Positions 37,106 through 41,559 of a stretch of 41,559 bases of DNA are shown one piece after another. Every line of letters begins with the position of its first letter. The stretch's first letter is position 1. Source of the DNA: a virus; IMG/VR virus record IMGVR_UViG_3300009419_000030, positions 1-41,559 of that record; one strand, given 5' to 3'. The position numbers were made by a program, and so were the translations under genes. The notes beneath the pieces were generated by a model, which searched no databases, was not told the DNA's origin, and worked only from the letters and a program-made list of their open reading frames with translations.

Positions 37106-38074
37106 TCAATGAAGCTTAGATCTCATTTCTTTGGCATATAGAATGGCCTGGACGTAATTATATGAATTTGAATTTGGGTCTATTGTCGAAAGATCCGCTT
37201 CCCATGGTGAATTATTTATATAATCACCTTTGTAAAATAGCTTTCCTCCTTCATTTCCGGTAACACCGGCATTATGTAGTATTTTATGTTTATTCCATTC
37301 AGTGTGTCCCCAGCTAGATCCCCAACTAAATCCAAGCTCATCGGATAGTCTAACTTGGATGCCTCTTTTAAGACCACACCATAATACCGCCCACATATCT
37401 GCGCACCATTTCTGTATCGGATTGTATCTAGATAACTGATCATCTGATAGAGTTTTTCTCTCCTCGGTTTCAGCATCTAGCATATATTTATACAGATCAA
37501 GCGAAACAGATTTAACGTCTCTCCAGAATAGATGATCTATATTTTTCATAAGATATTGTGCACCTCCAGAATTTGGGTTGTTAATCTCAACCAGGTCTCT
37601 TGAGATACCAGCTATATTGCACATATCATTAAGAATTTTTTCGGATTTGCTTTTGATGTAATCTGAACCTATATAGGAAACTGTGTCGCTAAAATACCAG
37701 ACGTCATCATTAATCAATGAGTTGAAGTCAGGAAGCTCCCTAAATATAATATCTGAATCATGATAGAATATTATATCATCAGAGAGATTCGGATATCTTA
37801 GAAAGTGCTGTTCCAATATATCTGGTCTTAGGATTGGGATATAACCATAGTTTTCCACAGGGGTTTTCTTATAAAAAAAGAACCTAACAAATGGATATTT
37901 TTTAGCCAACTCAGATCCCTCCGGTGATATTGACTCGTCATAGGCAAATAGAATTTCTATCCAATTAGGATTTATTCCTATTTTCATGAAATTATGAATC
38001 AATACCTCCACTTGCCAATGAAAATAAGGAACATCCGGTTGCGCACAAACGAAGGTTATTTTTTTGCTTATCAT
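37106..38074 (-). CDS. GT-A-type glycosyltransferase
   Basis: About 322 residues from ATG at 38074; a GTG eight codons upstream is possible but less likely. The N-terminus KKITFVCAQPDVPYFHWQVE looks like a Rossmann-type nucleotide-sugar domain, and FYHDSDIIF (DSD at about 106-108) is the metal-binding DxD motif of GT-A enzymes. The C-terminal part has WCADMWAVLWCGLKRG and KILHNAGVTG, with a His-Asn that could complete the active site. It may glycosylate one of the adjacent tail proteins or a host glycan; the donor sugar is unknown. Placement inside a fibre operon favours a virion protein as acceptor. Confidence 0.78.
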   Translation of the reverse strand: MISKKITFVCAQPDVPYFHWQVEVLIHNFMKIGINPNWIEILFAYDESISPEGSELAKKYPFVRFFFYKKTPVENYGYIPILRPDILEQHFLRYPNLSDDIIFYHDSDIIFRELPDFNSLINDDVWYFSDTVSYIGSDYIKSKSEKILNDMCNIAGISRDLVEINNPNSGGAQYLMKNIDHLFWRDVKSVSLDLYKYMLDAETEERKTLSDDQLSRYNPIQKWCADMWAVLWCGLKRGIQVRLSDELGFSWGSSWGHTEWNKHKILHNAGVTGNEGGKLFYKGDYINNSPWEADLSTIDPNSNSYNYVQAILYAKEMRSKLH

Positions 38075-38131
38075 ATTCAAATTTTTATAATTATACACCT
38101 ACGGTAGCGATAAATTCCATTGCGTAATTTA

Positions 38132-38587
38132 TTACTTATTATGTGTTAATGTATTATTTGCAAAATATAAATTACTGTTATTCACATCAATATCATATAC
38201 AGTTATTGGTGCATTCATAACAACCAATGATGTAATTTCAAATTCGTTATTATCTATATCTAATAACACATCGCCAACATTTAATTCGAATGTTGTTCTA
38301 ATGTACCACACGTCATCTTGTTTAACCACATGGTTATGTGTGTAGGTTGCAATTAATTTACCGTCATTAATGTTTATCACGGAATCAAATTCATGCACTG
38401 ATACGCCAATCACAGTTGATATGGAATCCACATAATCTAATGTATCACTGCTCCAATGGTACCATTGGTCAGGTGTCAGAGGCATTCCTGCAACATCAAT
38501 GGATTTCAATACATCACCAACTTGTACATCCTGTATCAATTTAGTTGTCCCATCAGATATCGTTATTAATGTGTCAGCAACTAAACA
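38132..38587 (-). other. Second Hint domain region
   Basis: 151 residues from Cys254 to the C-terminus. It has an N-terminal Cys followed by LVADTLITISDG, GDVL turns, a THNH block B, and a terminal YDIDV...THNK. There is no room for a homing endonuclease and no downstream extein beyond one lysine. Its sequence differs greatly from the Hint domain at 12540-12959, so a recent local duplication is unlikely. Confidence 0.8.
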
Positions 38588-39346
38588 TCCACTACAAACA
38601 CTACATAAAGTAGTAAATGCTCCCCCGTTCCAATATCTTTGGTTTGTTCCATCCCCATAATATCCTGAAGGTGCAGGAGTGGTAGAACAATTCATGCTAA
38701 AATCAGAATTTGTTAATGTTGTTGCGGTACATATATCATTTGTATCAGCACAAACAGACACAAGAGTTGGAGAGTTACAAACTTCGAAAAGACTCGAGCC
38801 ATAACTAAGATCCATTGGATTACTAGTACAGCAATTAAACAGTGACTCGTCCCAGCTAGCTAGATTGTCACCACCGGTTATCGTAATACTAGATTCACTT
38901 TGAGTACAAATATCACGAGAGGATGGTATAAATCCATCATCTCCTACACTAGAATTCACTGTAGCACCTGAACAATCAATATATGAGAAAGATGTAGACT
39001 GAACAGTCGGCGCAGGAAATGGTGGGGGACCAGTATAATAAACTGTATAACATACACATGTCGGTGGAGGAATTGTCGTTGTTGTCGTGGTTGATGTTGT
39101 TGTCGTGGTTGTGGTAGTTATACCGGATACTGGCAAATCTATATAATTTGTACACTGTATACTCGTGGACTGAACTCTAATTATAGTCGTTCCATTATAA
39201 ACCAATGATGTTGTATATCCAGAAACCAATAATGATTTATCAACACCTGTTTCGAATGGTGTAACGTATCCATCAAAATCGGAATACAGATCAAATGGTC
39301 CTGTTCCTGTTCCCGCAGTGGTTAAAGTTATAGTAGCTGTAGCCAT
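38132..39346 (-). CDS. Cys-rich protein with polythreonine linker and C-terminal Hint domain
   Basis: 404 residues. An N-terminal beta domain (about 1-75) is followed by a Thr-rich linker (77-91), a Cys-rich region with more than a dozen cysteines (about 97-253), and a Hint domain from Cys254 to the last residue. Hint marks are LCSVCSGC before LVADTLITISDG, a block B THNH at 336-339, and the C-terminal LYFANNTLTHNK with His402-Asn403. Lys404 is the final residue, so Asn cyclisation would release a single lysine. The domain could cleave or re-link the protein at Gly253-Cys254. A virion surface or adhesin role is inferred from the operon. Confidence 0.78.
   Translation of the reverse strand: MATATITLTTAGTGTGPFDLYSDFDGYVTPFETGVDKSLLVSGYTTSLVYNGTTIIRVQSTSIQCTNYIDLPVSGITTTTTTTTSTTTTTTIPPPTCVCYTVYYTGPPPFPAPTVQSTSFSYIDCSGATVNSSVGDDGFIPSSRDICTQSESSITITGGDNLASWDESLFNCCTSNPMDLSYGSSLFEVCNSPTLVSVCADTNDICTATTLTNSDFSMNCSTTPAPSGYYGDGTNQRYWNGGAFTTLCSVCSGCLVADTLITISDGTTKLIQDVQVGDVLKSIDVAGMPLTPDQWYHWSSDTLDYVDSISTVIGVSVHEFDSVININDGKLIATYTHNHVVKQDDVWYIRTTFELNVGDVLLDIDNNEFEITSLVVMNAPITVYDIDVNNSNLYFANNTLTHNK
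39068..39117 (-). repeat. Thr-codon repeat (linker of the Cys-rich Hint protein)
   Basis: An imperfect GTT/GTC/GTG trinucleotide run on the plus strand encodes 15 residues of Thr with one Ser. Codon choice is mixed, so it is not a perfect microsatellite. Confidence 0.8.
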
Positions 39347-39393
39347 TTTTGTATTTTATATTTTTTAAACATTATTAAATTCTTAGGGTATTA

Positions 39394-41559
39394 TTATACA
39401 CACGCAGATCCCTCCGGCTGTAATGTTATTGTTATGTCTGCATTTGATGATAAGTCAACCCCAGTAAATTCCGCATATCCAGTAAGAGCCGAAGCTTCAA
39501 CACAATCGGTATATCCTGTACTTAATGAAAGATTTACAGCAGTATCTGCTGATATCGTAACAAATACTCTCACCGTAGAAAGGCCAGGTATCGCAAGTCC
39601 ATAACTTCCTGATGCAACTCCTCCGCCCGGTACTGGGAATGATCCTACGTTTATAAGGATGGGGCTCGAATTCACCTCCACGTCATCAATAGTTCCGGTA
39701 AGGTCATTATTGATAATAGCAACTTGTCCTGTACCAGGTGGTTCAGTCGTTGTGGTTGTTGTCGTTGTAGGTGCCGCTGTTGTTGTTGTTGTGGTTGTTG
39801 TCGGATAAATCATTACTGCGTTACCTGCAAGTAAACAAGGATCTATGGTAGTCGTTGTTGTCGTTGTAGGTGACGCTGTGGTTGTTGTCGTTGTCGAAGT
39901 CGTGGTTGTCGAAGTCGTGGTTGTCGTTGTGGAAGGGGCTATTGTTGTTGTCGTTGTTGTTGACGTTGTTGTTATAGGTGTACCTCCAGTGTAACCGAAA
40001 TTAGGTATCAATACATTACTACCTCCTATTAGTGAAGGTGGAGCTGGATATGTACTAACAGGGACCGACACATTAGTAAGATCCAGATTAATAGGTCCAG
40101 TTATTGTGCTTAATGATCCAGTATCACTAGGTATAGGTCTATAATAAAAATTAGTTATGTGTGTTTCGTTTGAATTATTTAATTGATCGGCAACATCCTG
40201 TATAGTCATGGAACTTCCAGCACTGGTTAGAGTAACACCTACCGGGAATGGATATGTTGAGTTTCCAGTGCTTACTTTTACATGGTCACCAGGTAATATA
40301 GTATGCAATTCATATCCACCTAACCAATCATTATTAAATTCAAAATCATACCAACTATGCGCATAGCCATCATTCCAACTAGCTTCATTAAATATCTGCC
40401 AGTCTAGATTTTTAGTTCCCCAAAATCTTAAATTATCATTAGGATATATCTCCGAATTTTCCGACCAATAAACATATGTTTCCGATGGGCTTACCCCATT
40501 TTCAAGAGTGCTTGATATAAAATTTATCGACAGTGTTCCGCTAACATCAGCAGATAAAGAAACACCATTCTGATCGGATCCTAATTCGTCGGGAGCATAT
40601 ATTATAATGGAAACTGGATCTGTACTAGGATTTAGACAAGATGCAAAATAGTCAGGGTATGTTCTTAGTGAGTTTATCGAAGAAGTTATTGCATTTGCGG
40701 TGTGATATAAAGTATCACCAGCATCAGCACTACCAATTTCCCTATTATTTACATAGACCTTTATTAATCCAGCTCCGGTAATTTTTTGTGCCGTGTATAT
40801 TGTTGGGTCTATAACATATCTATTTACCGGGGTTGTCTCAAGAACAACACCGTTCCATGAATTTGAAATTATAGAAGGTATAGTAAATACAGTAGGTGAA
40901 ACTATATTTGCTGTCCATCTTCCATCTATTTCGGGTATACTTCCTATTATTGTTAATTCATCACCATCATTTAAACCATGCGGGGTTAAAGTGGCTATGG
41001 TGGCAGATCCATATTGACCCGTAAATATCTGAAGTGCATATATCTCGTCTATAGCTATAATATTCTGCGTCAATAATATCTCCCCCGTTGCTCCAACTGG
41101 ATCAAGATTTGTTTTAACTAATAAACTCTGTCCCTCTTCGGCTTTATTACCATAAGTAGCAAACTTAAGGATCTCCGAAGGTATTGTTTTTTCCAGAACC
41201 TCCACGCTATCTCCCTCGGCAGGATATTCCCATATTGATTTATATGAGTCCCATCCTCGATCAACATTATCCCATATATAATTTTCAACCTCTCTATATC
41301 TAGTCCAGGAATCAATATCAATAGTTTTTGGCTGAACCTTTATTATCGAATTCTTAATAACTGTGCTTTTAGCATTAAAGGCATCATATACATTGCACGT
41401 AATCTTATATTCTCCACTATATGGTAAGAAATGTGCCATTTTATAAAAGTCCGCTATTGGTCCTCTAAAATTAAAATTATAAGGGGATCCTGATTGGGTA
41501 GTAGTTTTATCAACTATCCATTCTATCTCCATAGCATTAGAAAAATCTATATTACCCCA
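39394..41559 (-). CDS. PKD-like protein with polythreonine linkers (partial, N-terminus beyond window)
   Basis: The frame is open from the right edge; an internal ATG at 41532 is not needed as a start because no stop precedes it, so the 5' end is probably outside the window. Near the edge a PKD/Ig-like unit is seen (GEYKITCNVYDAFNAKSTVI). Beta-rich domains follow, with Trp-rich NDGYAHSWYDFEF in the middle. Toward the C-terminus two Thr-rich segments flank DPCLLAGNAVMIYP, and a final small beta domain ends TLQPEGSACV. Thr-rich linkers of this kind are flexible stalks and likely glycosylation sites, and a glycosyltransferase gene lies two genes downstream. Surface or tail-fibre role inferred. 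Confidence 0.68.
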   Translation of the reverse strand, partial: WGNIDFSNAMEIEWIVDKTTTQSGSPYNFNFRGPIADFYKMAHFLPYSGEYKITCNVYDAFNAKSTVIKNSIIKVQPKTIDIDSWTRYREVENYIWDNVDRGWDSYKSIWEYPAEGDSVEVLEKTIPSEILKFATYGNKAEEGQSLLVKTNLDPVGATGEILLTQNIIAIDEIYALQIFTGQYGSATIATLTPHGLNDGDELTIIGSIPEIDGRWTANIVSPTVFTIPSIISNSWNGVVLETTPVNRYVIDPTIYTAQKITGAGLIKVYVNNREIGSADAGDTLYHTANAITSSINSLRTYPDYFASCLNPSTDPVSIIIYAPDELGSDQNGVSLSADVSGTLSINFISSTLENGVSPSETYVYWSENSEIYPNDNLRFWGTKNLDWQIFNEASWNDGYAHSWYDFEFNNDWLGGYELHTILPGDHVKVSTGNSTYPFPVGVTLTSAGSSMTIQDVADQLNNSNETHITNFYYRPIPSDTGSLSTITGPINLDLTNVSVPVSTYPAPPSLIGGSNVLIPNFGYTGGTPITTTSTTTTTTIAPSTTTTTTSTTTTSTTTTTTASPTTTTTTTIDPCLLAGNAVMIYPTTTTTTTTAAPTTTTTTTTEPPGTGQVAIINNDLTGTIDDVEVNSSPILINVGSFPVPGGGVASGSYGLAIPGLSTVRVFVTISADTAVNLSLSTGYTDCVEASALTGYAEFTGVDLSSNADITITLQPEGSACV
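39740..39975 (-). repeat. Two Thr-codon repeat tracts in the PKD-like protein
   Basis: Imperfect GTT/GTC/GTG tracts at about 39744-39810 and 39847-39975 encode runs of Thr broken by Ser, Ala and Pro. A perfect tandem 15-bp duplication, GTCGAAGTCGTGGTT, occupies 39893-39907 and 39908-39922. A longer similar block beginning GTTGTTGTCGTTGTAGGTG occurs in both tracts. Such repeats can change length by slippage or recombination. Confidence 0.85.

Noticed and set aside
38075-38098. GTG start for the glycosyltransferase
   Set aside because: Other starts in this window are ATG, and the ATG at 38074 already begins right at the first predicted strand.
39740-39975. CRISPR-like repeat array
   Set aside because: The repeats are in-frame Thr codons with no spacer/repeat alternation and lie inside an open gene.

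Overview
The window looks like part of a large tailed-phage genome with T4-like (myovirus-type) replication and recombination genes, most likely infecting a Bacteroidota (Flavobacteriia-like) host. The DNA is AT-rich, genes are densely packed, and all but PhoH (plus one doubtful 48-codon reading frame) lie on the minus strand. Almost every start codon follows an A-rich leader of about 20 nt with no Shine-Dalgarno sequence, the usual situation in Bacteroidota. The host assignment is inferred from this leader style, the Reg_prop-like propeller and the general protein style. No tRNA, integrase, transposase, reverse transcriptase or CRISPR array was seen.

Layout, in minus-strand transcription order. 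From the right edge down to 31.2 kb lies an adhesin or tail-fibre locus. It holds a PKD-like protein with polythreonine linkers that is cut by the window edge, a Cys-rich protein ending in a Hint (intein/Hedgehog-type) domain, a GT-A-type glycosyltransferase, a PKD-like fibre protein and a 1353-residue beta-propeller protein. A strong terminator ends this unit at about 31.23-31.27 kb. PhoH (30477-31226) is the one clear plus-strand gene and converges on that terminator. From 30.2 kb down to 8.5 kb runs a very large structural block: a short fibre protein, three big baseplate- or fibre-like proteins (733, 1214 and 1822 aa), three tandem collagen-like tail-fibre paralogs (the last with its own C-terminal Hint domain), a coiled-coil protein, a membrane-anchored coiled-coil (spanin-like) protein, a 768-aa structural protein and a tail-tube-like protein.

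From 8.5 kb to 2.6 kb lies a DNA-metabolism block: a small MKTF-type protein, a RuvC-like resolvase, a GmhA sedoheptulose-7-phosphate isomerase, a gp32-like ssDNA-binding protein without the T4 zinc ligands, a terminator hairpin, a zinc-ribbon/TOPRIM primase, a small unknown protein, UvsY-like recombination mediator and UvsW-like helicase. The left end (1-2549) carries a small protein with a T4-style capsid-targeting N-terminus, a Pol-beta-type nucleotidyltransferase whose N-terminus looks similar, and a KxDG-type nucleic-acid ligase cut by the window edge.

The most unusual features are the two independent C-terminal Hint domains in tail or fibre proteins, both ending in His-Asn-Lys and both preceded by Gly/Cys-rich linkers, and the left-end trio (targeting-sequence protein, nucleotidyltransferase, ligase), which could be a packaged nucleic-acid end-repair set.
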